From Clostridium sp. (GTDB lineage: Bacteria > Bacillota > Clostridia > Clostridiales > Clostridiaceae), in assembly GCF_022482905.1 (NCBI RefSeq), contig NZ_JAKVOI010000001.1, positions 1,117,958 through 1,181,957 on the forward strand: a DNA stretch of 64,000 nucleotides, read 5' to 3'. Position numbers and translations under genes: made by a program. Numbering within the stretch: the first letter of the stretch is position 1; the number at the start of each line of letters is the position of its first letter. The notes under the pieces were generated by a model, which saw only the letters and a program-made list of their open reading frames with translations, did not search any database and was not told where the DNA came from. Positions 17,114 to 26,270 of this stretch are shown piece after piece.

Positions 17114-17848
17114 ATGAAATATCCTGTTGACTTACATACACATACTGTAGCAAGTGGACATGCATACACCACTCTGTTGGAAAATGCAGAATATGCCAGC
17201 AAAATAGGAATTCAAATTTTAGGAACTACAGATCATGCACCAAGTATGCCCGGTGCACCGCACATATGGTATTTTGAAAATTTCAGAGCTCTGCCAAGAA
17301 AAATTTTCGGAGTTACAATGCTGTATGGTTCTGAAACAAATATTGTTGATTATGAAGGCAATATTGATCTGCCGGTGGAAACACAGGAAAAACTCGATGT
17401 TATCATAGCAAGTATGCATGACCCGGTAATGAAGCCAAATAAAAATATAGATTTGAATACCCAGGCTTTCTTGAACGTAATGGATAATCCGAGAGTTGAT
17501 ATAATAGGCCACTCCGGTAATCCAAGTTTTCCTATCGACGAGGAAGCTTTAATAAAAAAAGCAAAAGAGAAGGACATTCTAATTGAGATAAATAATAGTT
17601 CTTTTGTAAGATCAAGAGTAGGAAGCGACAAAACATGTACAAAAATAGCACGACTGTGTAAAGATTATAATGTAAAAATAATATTGAACAGTGATGCCCA
17701 CTGCTGTTTTCATATCGGCAATTTTGATGCTGCATTAAAAATGTTGAAAAGCATAAATATGCCTGAAGAACTAATTATAAATAGAAATACAGAAGAAGTA
17801 CTTAATTACTTGAAAAGCAGGGGAAAGAAAATCGAATTGCACAAGTAA
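17114..17848 (+). CDS. PHP-domain phosphatase, YcdX type
   Basis: This 244-residue protein has a PHP-type metal-dependent phosphoesterase fold. Metal ligands are seen in DLHTHT (residues 6-11), TTDHAPS, GSETNI, HSGNP and NSDAHC. The arrangement matches YcdX-like phosphatases rather than DNA polymerase or histidinol phosphatases. The substrate is not known. An extended -10 (TGGTATAAT, about 17058-17072) suggests its own weak promoter after eutC. It ends at a strong terminator. Confidence 0.85.
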   Translation: MKYPVDLHTHTVASGHAYTTLLENAEYASKIGIQILGTTDHAPSMPGAPHIWYFENFRALPRKIFGVTMLYGSETNIVDYEGNIDLPVETQEKLDVIIASMHDPVMKPNKNIDLNTQAFLNVMDNPRVDIIGHSGNPSFPIDEEALIKKAKEKDILIEINNSSFVRSRVGSDKTCTKIARLCKDYNVKIILNSDAHCCFHIGNFDAALKMLKSINMPEELIINRNTEEVLNYLKSRGKKIELHK

Positions 17849-17856
17849 CTTATTTG

Positions 17857-17890
17857 GGCACCGGATATTTACAGTATCTGGTGCCTTTTT
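17857..17890. terminator. Terminator between the PHP gene and the convergent SMR gene
   Basis: GGCACCGGATA (17857-17867) pairs with TATCTGGTGCC (17875-17885), with one G-U pair, followed by TTTTT. It serves the plus-strand gene and could also serve the minus-strand exporter. Confidence 0.9.
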
Positions 17891-17914
17891 ATGTAAAGGT
17901 GCAGTTTTTCTTTC

Positions 17915-18238
17915 TTAACGGCTTACACCGCTTAAATTTAGGCCTATTATTCCTGTAATAATCAGGATTATGGATATTACTTTGGTCATGTTTATTGACT
18001 CTTTAAAAAATGCTACTCCAAGAATTGATATTACTGTAATGCCAACACCCGACCATATTGCATATGCAATACTTACTTCTATTTTCTTGAGAGCCAGCGA
18101 AAATATACTGAAACACAGAAAATATGCAATAAACATACCTACAGATGGAATTAGCCTTGTCAATCCATTGGATATTTTCATAAGTGAAGTACCTATTAAT
18201 TCCAGCGCAATTGCCAAAAATAAAAAAAGCCAGTACAT
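17915..18238 (-). CDS. Small multidrug resistance (SMR) exporter, EmrE-like
   Basis: This 107-residue protein has four membrane helices. The key Glu is Glu13 in the first helix (LFLAIALELIGTS), and the third helix contains the EmrE-type AYAIWSGVG motif. SMR proteins work as dual-topology dimers that exchange protons for cationic compounds. The AYAIWSGVG signature points to the EmrE/Qac branch more than to the guanidinium exporters, but substrate prediction is uncertain. An AAGGAG site precedes the start. No guanidine riboswitch was seen upstream. A palindrome at 18302-18323 may be an operator. Confidence 0.88.
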   Translation of the reverse strand: MYWLFLFLAIALELIGTSLMKISNGLTRLIPSVGMFIAYFLCFSIFSLALKKIEVSIAYAIWSGVGITVISILGVAFFKESINMTKVISIILIITGIIGLNLSGVSR

Positions 18239-18301
18239 TGGATGATCTCCTTGTGTAAATTTTATAGTTACAATATAACATAGATAAAAAGTAATGTATA
18301 T

Positions 18302-18323
18302 ATGGTCGATGGGTACTGACCAT
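18302..18323. promoter_or_regulatory. Palindrome upstream of the SMR gene (possible operator)
   Basis: ATGGTC (18302-18307) and GACCAT (18318-18323) are inverted around a 10-bp centre, about 65 bp upstream of the minus-strand start codon. The spacing suits a dimeric repressor. No regulator gene is next to it. Confidence 0.4.
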
Positions 18324-18411
18324 AATTAAAATTTATTGTGGGTATAAATATTAGTTAATTGACAGTAAGTATTAAATGCTATAACATGTACCTAAATTAA
18401 TTGTTGACCAG

Positions 18412-18477
18412 AAAGACTGGAGACAAATCTTCATACAGTGTATAACTGTATGTTGAATTTGTTGTCCGGTCTTTTTT
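18412..18477 (+). terminator. Terminator-like hairpin directly ahead of the hydrolase/importer cassette
   Basis: The long stem is AAAGACTGG...ACAAAT...CATACAGT, pairing with ACTGTATG...ATTTGT...CCGGTCTTT, with small bulges, and ends in TTTTTT. No plus-strand gene lies upstream between 17849 and here. A possible promoter is TTGACA at 18359 with TATAAC at 18380 (15-bp spacer). If that promoter is real, this is a leader attenuator for the cassette starting at 18505, not the end of a gene. Confidence 0.65.
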
Positions 18478-18504
18478 AGTTAAATATATTTCAAGGAGGA
18501 AAAA

Positions 18505-20496
18505 ATGTCAAACAACAATGCAAAAACTAAAAAAGTACTTCTATTGGGCCTGGATGGAGCAGATGCACTTCAAGTAAAAAAATATGTATCGGAAGGTAAA
18601 CTGACAAATTTTGAAAAAGTAATATCACAGGGTGTTACAACAAGAAACTATTCTATGAGAAGTGTACTGCCTGCAATTACTCCGCCCAATTGGGCATCTT
18701 TAGCTACTGGTGCGTTTCCAAACACCCATGGTATAACGTGTTTTTGGAATCATACTCTTGGCAATCCACTGGATCAGCTGGATTATGGTTTTGATTCAAG
18801 ATTGTTGAAAGCAGAGACCATATGGGAAGCTTATGCCCGCTCGGGTAAAAAGAGTATATTGTTCAATTACCCAACTGCATGGCCGCCAAAGACTGAAGAT
18901 GATATATATATAGATGGTACAAGCATATATACCAATTTAAGGGGATATGTAGATTATGAGAAAGTGTATAACTGCATTGAAGGAGATTTTCCTATAAAGG
19001 AAGTCCCTCATATATTGGACAATACAGGAACTGACTGCAGGGTTGAAGGAGAAGTTTCTTCAGTAAAAGCTGATATAAGTAAATCAGAATATGATGGATA
19101 CGGGTATACTGCACCTGATATTGTTACATCCGAAGAAACAGGTGAAGCTTCTTCAGATGTTCCCAATGCCGATCAAATAACAACTCCCATCAAGTCCGCT
19201 TCTGGATGGAAAAATGCACCTGATGGTGCAAAGGAAGTGATACTTCCAGTGAACAGTGGCATGGCTAGAAGGTATGGACTCATAGTAGCAGGGGATGGGA
19301 AAAATTATGACAGCATAAGGATATATGGCAGCAGGAATGATGAAGAACCTATTGGAGAGGCAAAAGCAGGTGAGTGGAGCAGCTGGATATATGATACTTA
19401 CAGAATAGAAGGTAAAAATACCAAAGTAGCTTATAAGATAAGGGTAATCGACATAGAAGGTGACGGAAGCAAATTGAAATTCTATTATTCGTTTGTACTG
19501 GATTTAAATAAAGGAAAATATTTTTATCCGGATAAAATAGGGAGAGAAATATATGACAAAATAGGTCCCATGCTTCAGCCTTCAAATTATGACAGGTTAA
19601 ATGAAACTGCTGATAAAATTATGATTGAGTCCATTACAGAAATGTATGATTGGCACGTAAAAGCTATTGATTATTTACTGGATAATAAAGAATGGGATCT
19701 TTTTTATGTTCACATGCATGGAATAGATATGTACAATCACTTTTATCTGGACTATACGTTTAAGGAGACTTCAGAAGAATATAAGAGATATCAGGAGTTA
19801 ATATACAAAATATATGAATTAAACGATAAGTTTATTGGTGAAATGTTGAAAAGACTTGATGGAGAAACAACTATATTTATAGTTTCAGATCATGGTGGTG
19901 TAGGTAAAAACCCTAAAACGGACTTTCCTCTAATAGGAGATATGTGGGGAATAAATACAGGAATAATGGGGGAACTTGGATACACCAGGCTGAAGGAAGT
20001 AAACGGTAAACTGCAGATAGACTGGCAGAATACTACTGCAATTTCTCAAAGAGCTACCTTCATATATATAAATTTAAAAGGAAGAGACCCTGAGGGGATT
20101 GTTGATCCTGAAGATTATGATGATCTTGTAAAAAAGATAATAGATGATTTATACAATTATAGAGATCCTAAAACTGGAAAGAGAATAATAAGTTTTGCAT
20201 TAAATAGAAAAGATATGGAGGTACTTGGATTAGGCGGTGAAAATTGTGGAGATATATTCTATATACTGGAGCCTGAATTTACTAGATGTCATGGAAATGG
20301 ATTAAGCAATCATGAACTTTTGGGACATTCCATGAGGGCATTGTTTGCAGCAGTAGGTGCTGGAATAAAGAAAGGCGAAATTATTGACAGAAATGTTGGA
20401 GTCGAGGATATAGTTCCAACTATAAGTTACCTTGCAGGAGTTGCCGTTCCGGGAAATGTTGAAGGTGGAATAATATATCAGGCATTGGAGGAATAA
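18505..20496 (+). CDS. Alkaline-phosphatase-superfamily hydrolase (type I phosphodiesterase / nucleotide pyrophosphatase-like)
   Basis: This 663-residue protein has no signal peptide. Metal and nucleophile positions of the superfamily are seen: GLDGAD (Asp17), ITPPNWASLATG (Thr59 as likely nucleophile), HMHGIDMYNH, VSDHGG (Asp near 462) and a late NHELLGH histidine. Threonine as nucleophile fits phosphodiesterases rather than formylglycine sulfatases. A region at about 190-330 with several Gly/Asp-rich strands looks like an inserted beta domain between the metal sites. It starts a co-directional cassette with two thioredoxin-like proteins and a TauABC/SsuABC-like importer. It may release a transported moiety from an organic ester; the substrate is unknown. 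Confidence 0.8.
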   Translation: MSNNNAKTKKVLLLGLDGADALQVKKYVSEGKLTNFEKVISQGVTTRNYSMRSVLPAITPPNWASLATGAFPNTHGITCFWNHTLGNPLDQLDYGFDSRLLKAETIWEAYARSGKKSILFNYPTAWPPKTEDDIYIDGTSIYTNLRGYVDYEKVYNCIEGDFPIKEVPHILDNTGTDCRVEGEVSSVKADISKSEYDGYGYTAPDIVTSEETGEASSDVPNADQITTPIKSASGWKNAPDGAKEVILPVNSGMARRYGLIVAGDGKNYDSIRIYGSRNDEEPIGEAKAGEWSSWIYDTYRIEGKNTKVAYKIRVIDIEGDGSKLKFYYSFVLDLNKGKYFYPDKIGREIYDKIGPMLQPSNYDRLNETADKIMIESITEMYDWHVKAIDYLLDNKEWDLFYVHMHGIDMYNHFYLDYTFKETSEEYKRYQELIYKIYELNDKFIGEMLKRLDGETTIFIVSDHGGVGKNPKTDFPLIGDMWGINTGIMGELGYTRLKEVNGKLQIDWQNTTAISQRATFIYINLKGRDPEGIVDPEDYDDLVKKIIDDLYNYRDPKTGKRIISFALNRKDMEVLGLGGENCGDIFYILEPEFTRCHGNGLSNHELLGHSMRALFAAVGAGIKKGEIIDRNVGVEDIVPTISYLAGVAVPGNVEGGIIYQALEE

Positions 20497-20503
20497 TCAT
20501 TTT

Positions 20504-20869
20504 ATGAATAAGAGTACTATTTTAAATATTGATGAGAAAAATTTTGATAAGCTTACGTTCGATAATAGTATTCCTGTAATAGTACTATTTTATGCAAAAA
20601 GGTGTGGAGTCTGCAAGATGCTCTATCCAATTCTGGAGGAAATAGCTGAGGACTATTTTGGCAAGTTAAAGATTTATTCAGCTGATGTAGACAGATATGA
20701 ATCATTGGCACAAAGATTTAGGCTAAAAGGTATACCTACACTTTTAATGTTTAGAGATGGAGAGATTGTAGAAAAAACTACAGGGTTTAATAATAAAGAA
20801 AATTTGGACAATATAATAAAATACCGTTTAAGGAATGATTTTGATGTTAAACAACACAGTAAAAAATAA
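20504..20869 (+). CDS. Thioredoxin-like protein (first of a pair)
   Basis: This 121-residue protein has a thioredoxin fold with the redox motif RCGVC (FYAKRCGVCKML), not the usual WCGPC, and a cis-Pro segment GIPTLLMFRDGE. It is cytoplasmic. It begins MNKSTILNIDEKNFDK, closely parallel to the second thioredoxin-like protein at 23532, so the two are duplicates on either side of the transporter genes. It could reduce a disulfide in the hydrolase or in an imported sulfur compound; this is inference. Confidence 0.85.
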   Translation: MNKSTILNIDEKNFDKLTFDNSIPVIVLFYAKRCGVCKMLYPILEEIAEDYFGKLKIYSADVDRYESLAQRFRLKGIPTLLMFRDGEIVEKTTGFNNKENLDNIIKYRLRNDFDVKQHSKK

Positions 20870-21650
20870 TCTTGCCGGGCAGAAATACAGGGTTGTTTCC
20901 ATAATGTCGGTTATCATAGTATTTCTACTTTGGTATATAGGCAGTAAATTGAATTTGTTCAATCCTGTATTTTTGCCGTCACCAGCAACTGTCTGGTCGG
21001 CATTTGTTGAAATTTTGAAAGAAGGATATAAAGGCCATTCCCTGTATTTTCACATATTTGCAAGCATGAGGAGATTGTTTATAGCATTGTTTTTTGCTTT
21101 TATAACAGCAGTACCTTTGGGAATTGCAGCTGGCAGTTCAAGGCTGCTGCAGGCCATATTGGATCCATTCATTGAATTTTACAGGCCACTTCCGCCACTT
21201 GCATATTATACACTGTTGGTATTGTGGTTTGGAATAACTGACGTTTCAAAAATAATGCTGTTGTTTTTAAGTGGGTTTGCCCCATTATTCATCAATACGG
21301 TATTCAGTGTTAAAAAAATACCTAAAGACAGGATAAATGGATGCAAGTCCCTTGGGGCGGCCAAATTCAAATTATTTATTTATGTTGTATTTCCATCCTG
21401 TCTTCCGGATATATTGACAGGACTTAGGACTGCAGTGGGAGTATCCTATGCTACATTGGTAGCTGCTGAAATGGTGGCTGCAGTTTCTGGAATTGGCTGG
21501 ATGGTATTGGATGCAAGCAAATTTTTAAGGAATGATGTGGTCTATATGGGGATTGTAATTATGGGCATAATTGCTATATTTATTGATGCCTGCATAAGAC
21601 TGCTGCTTAGAAAAACATCACCGTGGATTGAAAAAGAGGGGGAAAAATAA
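20844..21650 (+). CDS. ABC transporter permease, TauC/SsuC-like
   Basis: This 268-residue membrane protein has about six helices and a BPD-transporter signature loop (CKSLGAAKFKLFIYVVFPSCLPDILTGLRT), matching the EAA loop that docks the ATPase. The ATG at 20844 is preferred over 20835 because AAGGA lies nine bases before it; it overlaps the thioredoxin gene by 26 bases. It is the permease of an importer of the nitrate/sulfonate/taurine type with the next two genes. Confidence 0.88.
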   Translation: MLNNTVKNNLAGQKYRVVSIMSVIIVFLLWYIGSKLNLFNPVFLPSPATVWSAFVEILKEGYKGHSLYFHIFASMRRLFIALFFAFITAVPLGIAAGSSRLLQAILDPFIEFYRPLPPLAYYTLLVLWFGITDVSKIMLLFLSGFAPLFINTVFSVKKIPKDRINGCKSLGAAKFKLFIYVVFPSCLPDILTGLRTAVGVSYATLVAAEMVAAVSGIGWMVLDASKFLRNDVVYMGIVIMGIIAIFIDACIRLLLRKTSPWIEKEGEK

Positions 21651-22690
21651 TGAAAATAAAAAGATATTTTAGAAGTACATTGGTATTGTTGATTATAGGA
21701 ATTTTAACTTTTGCAGCAGGATGCCAGAATGGAAGCAAATCAAGTTCTGGAACTGCAGGAGATAAGCCTAAGGAGATACGAATTGGATATATGACTTCTC
21801 CAAATGGAGAACTTCTTGCAAAAGCAAATGGAGCTGTTGAGAAGAAGTTCCCGGGAACAAAAATATCATGGATAAAATTTGATGCAGGCCGTGATATAAT
21901 TACGGCTATGGCAAGTGGATCTTTGGATTTGGCTACTATAGGAACACCTCCTGCAGCATCGGGAATAGCAAATAATTTACCCTATTATGTATATTATCTG
22001 GATGATATTATAGGAGACAGTGAGGCTCTTGTAGTCAAAAAGGATTCAGGAATAAATTCAATTGATGATATAAAGGGAAAGAAAATAGCTACTACTTTTA
22101 GTTCAACTTCTCATTTTAGTTTGATCAATGCCTTGAAATTAAATGGCATCCAGGAATCACAGCTGACAATTCTTGATATGCAGATGCCGGATATATTGGC
22201 TGCATGGCAGAGAGGGGATATTCAGGGAGGCTATGTATGGGAAACTACAAAATCCAAACTTCTGGCTGATGGTGGAAAGGTTATTGTAAGTTCGGGAGAT
22301 TTAGCTAAAAAAGGAGCTATTACAGGTGAACTCGGCATTGTCCGTAAAGATTTTGCAGATAAATATCCTGATACTATGAAACAATATATTTCTGTATTGA
22401 ATGATTCTGTGCATGAATACAAACAAGAGCCTGAGAAATCTGCTGCAGCCCTTTCAAAAGAATTGGGATTATCGGAGCAGGATACACTTAAGTCCATGAA
22501 AGAAATAATTGTTTTAGATGCCAGGGAACAAGCAGACCCAAAATATCTTGGTACATCGAGTAAACCAGGTGATTTTGGAAAATTATTAAAGAGTACAGGT
22601 GATTATCTTCTGACACAGAAGTCTATAAAATCTTCGCCGGAATTATCAGTGTATCAAAAAGCCATACTGACCAAGTTGTATGATAAATAA
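21650..22690 (+). CDS. ABC transporter substrate-binding lipoprotein, TauA/SsuA-like
   Basis: This 346-residue lipoprotein has a hydrophobic signal and lipobox LTFAAGC (Cys about 25). The mature fold is a type II periplasmic-binding protein of the NMT1/SsuA/TauA class: IRIGYMTSPNG start, DLATIGTPPA, VKKDSGINSIDDIKGKKIATTFSSTSHF and GGYVWE. TauA-like members bind taurine or alkanesulfonates, but the class also binds other small anions. It overlaps the permease stop by one base. Confidence 0.88.
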   Translation: MKIKRYFRSTLVLLIIGILTFAAGCQNGSKSSSGTAGDKPKEIRIGYMTSPNGELLAKANGAVEKKFPGTKISWIKFDAGRDIITAMASGSLDLATIGTPPAASGIANNLPYYVYYLDDIIGDSEALVVKKDSGINSIDDIKGKKIATTFSSTSHFSLINALKLNGIQESQLTILDMQMPDILAAWQRGDIQGGYVWETTKSKLLADGGKVIVSSGDLAKKGAITGELGIVRKDFADKYPDTMKQYISVLNDSVHEYKQEPEKSAAALSKELGLSEQDTLKSMKEIIVLDAREQADPKYLGTSSKPGDFGKLLKSTGDYLLTQKSIKSSPELSVYQKAILTKLYDK

Positions 22691-22702
22691 AGGGGGATAT
22701 TT

Positions 22703-23539
22703 ATGAGTTCTATAGAATTACTGTCAGAATATACATGCTTTAACCAGAAAAGTGCAGAAGCAAATATATCCCTTGAAAATATAAGCTTGAATTATAACCA
22801 GCCGGGAAAGGAATTTCGTGCTCTTGAAAATATCAACCTTCAACTATGCAGTGATGACTTTGTATGTGTACTTGGACCTTCAGGATGTGGGAAATCCTCG
22901 CTTTTAAATATTATTGCAGGCTATCTGAAGCCATCAAAGGGAAATGTTTTTATAGATGGCAATCCTCATACACGTCCGGATCCACAGGTAGGTGTAGTTT
23001 TTCAACAACCCAGTTTACTTCCCTGGCTCAATATACAAAAAAATATTGAATTTGGATTGAAAATGAAAGGAGTATCCAAATTAAAAAGGACAGAAATAGC
23101 TTCTCACTATTTGGAATTAGTTGGTTTACAAGATTATAATAAATCATATCCGCACCAGCTTTCAGGAGGAATGAAACAAAGAGCTGCAATTGCAAGAACT
23201 CTGGCTGCCGATCCGAAGATAATACTTTTGGATGAACCTTTTAGTGCTCTTGATGCACTCACACGTGAAAAAATGCAGAAACATCTTTATTTTATATGGC
23301 AGCAGACTCGAAAATGTTTGTTCTTTATTACCCATGATGTAGATGAAGCACTTTTACTTGGCAATAGAATTATTATCATGCACTCCAATCCAGGAAGGAT
23401 TGTCAAAGAATATAAGAATCCCCTTGTTAGATCTGGAGGGCAAAATTTCAGAACACTTAGGTCACAGAAAGAGTTTTTTGAAATGAGGGAGTATTTAATA
23501 GATCAGATACAGGAAGATGATGAAGAGAAATATGAATAG
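22703..23539 (+). CDS. ABC transporter ATP-binding protein, TauB/SsuB-like
   Basis: This 278-residue ATPase has Walker A GPSGCGKSS (about 65-73), Q-loop VVFQQPSLLPW, signature LSGGMKQR, Walker B IILLDEPFSALD and H-loop THDVDEA. The N-terminus has about 20 extra residues before the strand that opens the domain. It energises the TauC-like permease. Its last codons overlap the start of the second thioredoxin-like gene. Confidence 0.92.
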   Translation: MSSIELLSEYTCFNQKSAEANISLENISLNYNQPGKEFRALENINLQLCSDDFVCVLGPSGCGKSSLLNIIAGYLKPSKGNVFIDGNPHTRPDPQVGVVFQQPSLLPWLNIQKNIEFGLKMKGVSKLKRTEIASHYLELVGLQDYNKSYPHQLSGGMKQRAAIARTLAADPKIILLDEPFSALDALTREKMQKHLYFIWQQTRKCLFFITHDVDEALLLGNRIIIMHSNPGRIVKEYKNPLVRSGGQNFRTLRSQKEFFEMREYLIDQIQEDDEEKYE

Positions 23540-23867
23540 ATTGACGCTAAAAAAAATTGATGAAAGGGAATTTGATAAATTTACTTTTGAAAGTAATACA
23601 CCATCTCTGGTATTATTTGGAGCTAGAAGATGTAAAGTATGCAGGGAACAGATCCCGATTGTAGAGCGGATAGCCTACAAGTACAGGGAAAAGATTGAAA
23701 TGTACTGGGTAGATGTAGACAAATATGAAGATTTATTTTATAGATTTAGACTGCAGGGAATACCTAATATAGTTATATTTAATAATGGGGAGATTATAAA
23801 AAAAATTCGCGGGCTTAATTCAGAAGAAATTCTAATTGAAATAATAGAAGATATTTTGGACGTTTAA
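23532..23867 (+). CDS. Thioredoxin-like protein (second of a pair)
   Basis: This 111-residue thioredoxin-fold protein has the redox motif RCKVC (FGARRCKVCREQ) and cis-Pro segment GIPNIVIFNNGE. The ATG at 23532 is chosen because the protein then starts MNRLTLKKIDEREFDK, in register with its paralogue at 20504; ATGs at 23517 and 23520 are also in frame. It overlaps the ATPase gene by eight bases. Having a thioredoxin at each end of an ABC importer suggests thiol chemistry on the cargo or on the hydrolase. Confidence 0.85.
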   Translation: MNRLTLKKIDEREFDKFTFESNTPSLVLFGARRCKVCREQIPIVERIAYKYREKIEMYWVDVDKYEDLFYRFRLQGIPNIVIFNNGEIIKKIRGLNSEEILIEIIEDILDV

Positions 23868-23961
23868 TAAATATACAAATGTTATATGATAAGTTTGTAA
23901 ACAAGTATTACTGCATGATATAATTACTTAAAATGCAGGTATGAAGGAGGAAAATTATATT

Positions 23962-24867
23962 ATGCGGTTAGATCAACTTTATCATATAGTGGAGGTTGCC
24001 CAGTCAAAATCCATTTCTATGGCTGCTGAGAGAAGCTATATGTCACAGCCTGCAATTAGTTCGTCTATTTCAAAATTAGAACTTGAATTGGGTGTTGAAC
24101 TTTTTAAAAGAACTAATAAGGGAATGTTACCCACAGAAATAGGAAAAGTTGTAATAGAAAAAGCGTCTAGTATTATAGATCAGATAGAGGATATAAAGAA
24201 TATTACCAGAAACAGCGCTGAAGAGCTTACAGGGGATATAAGTATTGCAGTGGAACCAAGTTTTTGCAATACAATAATGGTAAATATACTTACTACATTC
24301 AAATATAAACACCCTAAAGTAAATTTAATGGTAAAGATCGGTGAATCGAATGATGTATTACATGATGTACTCTCTGGGAAAGCTGACATAAGCATCAATC
24401 TAAAGACAGAGCAGTATATGAAATCCAGCGATATTATTGTAAAAAAGCTATTTCAAGACAGGCTTATGGTAATTGCAGCCCAAAATTCCTTATTGGGAAA
24501 TAAAAAAGAAATTTCTATAAAAGAGGCATTAAAATATCCTGTGGCACTCTATAATACAGGATATGAAACAAGTTGTGCAGTTTCTCAGATATTAAGAAAA
24601 TATAGTAATTTTGAAATTGCATATAGACTCGATAACTTAAATGTAATAGAGGAGTTTGTGGGAAGCGGTGCATGTATATCATTTGTTCCCAAAATGATGC
24701 TTAATTATTATAAAGGCTCCAATTCAATACGTACACTTCTTATAAACGATGTTAATCTGGAAATAGAAGTGATAATGGTGATCAATAAAAGACACAGAAT
24801 TTCTAACATTGAAAAAGAGCTGATAAATACAATTAAATCATTATGTCCGCGGTGTGAATTCAGTTAA
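23962..24867 (+). CDS. LysR-family transcriptional regulator
   Basis: This 301-residue protein has an N-terminal winged helix (MRLDQLYHIVEVAQSKSISM, AAERSYMSQPAISSSISKLE) and a two-lobed effector domain (GDISIAVEPSFCNTIM..., ISFVPKMM). The in-frame ATG at 23941 is itself part of the ribosome site (GAAGGAGG), so 23962 is the start. It follows the importer cassette in the same direction and probably controls it. By analogy with CysB/Cbl the effector could be a sulfur metabolite, but nothing in the sequence proves this. Confidence 0.88.
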   Translation: MRLDQLYHIVEVAQSKSISMAAERSYMSQPAISSSISKLELELGVELFKRTNKGMLPTEIGKVVIEKASSIIDQIEDIKNITRNSAEELTGDISIAVEPSFCNTIMVNILTTFKYKHPKVNLMVKIGESNDVLHDVLSGKADISINLKTEQYMKSSDIIVKKLFQDRLMVIAAQNSLLGNKKEISIKEALKYPVALYNTGYETSCAVSQILRKYSNFEIAYRLDNLNVIEEFVGSGACISFVPKMMLNYYKGSNSIRTLLINDVNLEIEVIMVINKRHRISNIEKELINTIKSLCPRCEFS

Positions 24868-24890
24868 ATTGACATTATCAGCATTTTTGT

Positions 24891-24909
24891 GCCTAAGAAG
24901 GCTTTTTTT
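24891..24909 (+). terminator. Short terminator at the convergent LysR/folA ends
   Basis: GCC-TAAGAA-GGC followed by seven T. It lies over the last codons of the minus-strand folA gene. The stem is only three G-C pairs, so it is weak. Confidence 0.4.
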
Positions 24910-25378
24910 CAAGAGTTACGAAGCTGTATTCAATGCCATCATCACAGTGCTTTTCATACTCTATTATATTGTAGTCATTACTGCTGAATTCAGGGAAATA
25001 AGTATCACCATTTTCAGAAGAAATTATTTTTGTAAGATATAATTTACTGCAGTAGGGAAGCAATTGTCTGTAGATTTCACCGCCGCCTATTATAAAAACT
25101 TGCTCCGCAGAATCTGAATATTTTAAAATATCATTGATATCATGAATTATTTTAACATTGTCATTAGGTACTGAATATTTTTTATCCCTGGTTATAACTA
25201 TATGATTTCTTCCTGGAAGTATTCCAGGAAGGGATTCAAAGGTTTTTCTTCCCATTACTATGGTTTTCCCGAATGTTATGGTTTTGAATCTTTTAAGATC
25301 CTCTGGTATATGCCATATAAGTTTATTGCCCCTGCCTATTAAATTGTTCTGATTAAGTGCAGCAATTATGTTAAGCAT
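24893..25378 (-). CDS. folA: Dihydrofolate reductase
   Basis: This 161-residue enzyme reduces dihydrofolate to tetrahydrofolate with NADPH. Visible features are IIAALNQNNLIGRGNKLIWHIPEDLKRFK (split here by the Met20-loop region), the cofactor motif GKTIVMGRKTFESLP and IIGGGEIYRQLLP. The ATG at 25378 lies one base inside the thyA stop (TGATG) and has GGAGGTG upstream. It works with thyA, which produces dihydrofolate. Confidence 0.95.
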   Translation of the reverse strand: MLNIIAALNQNNLIGRGNKLIWHIPEDLKRFKTITFGKTIVMGRKTFESLPGILPGRNHIVITRDKKYSVPNDNVKIIHDINDILKYSDSAEQVFIIGGGEIYRQLLPYCSKLYLTKIISSENGDTYFPEFSSNDYNIIEYEKHCDDGIEYSFVTLEKKPS

Positions 25379-26169
25379 CAAACGGCCACCTCCATACTGA
25401 TCTTTTCATGGTGTCTGTAGTTTATAAGCTTGATATCATCTATGGAAAACTCATAAAATTTTTTTATTTCAGGATTTATCCAAAGTTCCGGTGCACTATA
25501 TGCCTTGTTTTTCCTTGTGAGCTGCAATTTCATTCCGTCTATTTGATTTTCATAAATGTGAGCATTATTTACAATATGGGTAAATAGACCCGGGGTGAGA
25601 CCTGTAACATTAGCTATCAAATGAACAAGAACTGCATACTGGCACATGTTAAATGGAACTCCAAGAGGAAAGTCCCCGCTTCTCTGAACTAGCATACAGT
25701 TAAGTCTTTTATCCTGTACATCCCATAGAGTTTCATAACAGCAGGGTTGAAGCGCCATGTCGGGAAGATCTCCAATATTCCACATGGACATAATCATTCT
25801 TCTGTTTTGAGGGTCTGTCCTTAAAGTATCTATTAATTTGTCAATTTGTTTGAATTTTGAAATCTGATATCCATAGGCTTTTCCTATAGTACCGTCATCC
25901 AGCATCCATTCATCCCATATATGTACGTTCTGTTCCTGAAGTTTTAGTACATTGTTTGACTGGTCTCTGTATATCCATAATAGTTCTTTTACAGCTGTTT
26001 TGAAAGCTACAAACTTCGTAGTTAATATGGGAAATTCTTTTGAAAGATCAAATTGCATTATCTGGTGTGGAAGCTTAAATGTAGCTATACCAGTTCTGTT
26101 TTGAGAGTAGTATCCTCCTTTTAAAATATTTTCTACGATATCTAAATATTGTTTATCAGCAGTACTCAT
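25378..26169 (-). CDS. thyA: Thymidylate synthase, ThyA
   Basis: This 263-residue enzyme methylates dUMP with methylene-tetrahydrofolate. The active-site cysteine lies in [11 protein letters not shown]. The PC-x-YET form and the C-terminus [24 protein letters not shown] resemble the Bacillus subtilis ThyA branch rather than E. coli ThyA (PCH). Other marks are NRTG (Arg for phosphate), [17 protein letters not shown] and HIYENQ. It is translationally coupled to folA. A palindromic hairpin lies just upstream. Confidence 0.95.
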   Translation of the reverse strand: MSTADKQYLDIVENILKGGYYSQNRTGIATFKLPHQIMQFDLSKEFPILTTKFVAFKTAVKELLWIYRDQSNNVLKLQEQNVHIWDEWMLDDGTIGKAYGYQISKFKQIDKLIDTLRTDPQNRRMIMSMWNIGDLPDMALQPCCYETLWDVQDKRLNCMLVQRSGDFPLGVPFNMCQYAVLVHLIANVTGLTPGLFTHIVNNAHIYENQIDGMKLQLTRKNKAYSAPELWINPEIKKFYEFSIDDIKLINYRHHEKISMEVAV

Positions 26170-26186
26170 TCTATTTCCTCCAAAAT

Positions 26187-26222
26187 AAATATGATATAAT
26201 ACAAAAGTATTATATCATATTT
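26187..26222. repeat. AT-rich perfect palindrome ahead of thyA
   Basis: A 16-bp stem (26187-26202 with 26207-26222) surrounds a four-base loop; each arm contains ATGATATAATAC. On the minus strand it is followed by TTTATTTT and the thyA ribosome site. It may terminate the upstream zinc-binding gene, act as an operator, or contain the thyA -10 (TATAAT). Confidence 0.6.
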
Positions 26223-26270
26223 TGGATTGATTTAAATTGCATACATTATTTCCCTGGTAATAATATCAAC

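Noticed and set aside
18239-18400. Guanidine riboswitch controlling the SMR exporter
   Set aside because: No such structure is visible; the protein looks EmrE-like and only a short palindrome is present.
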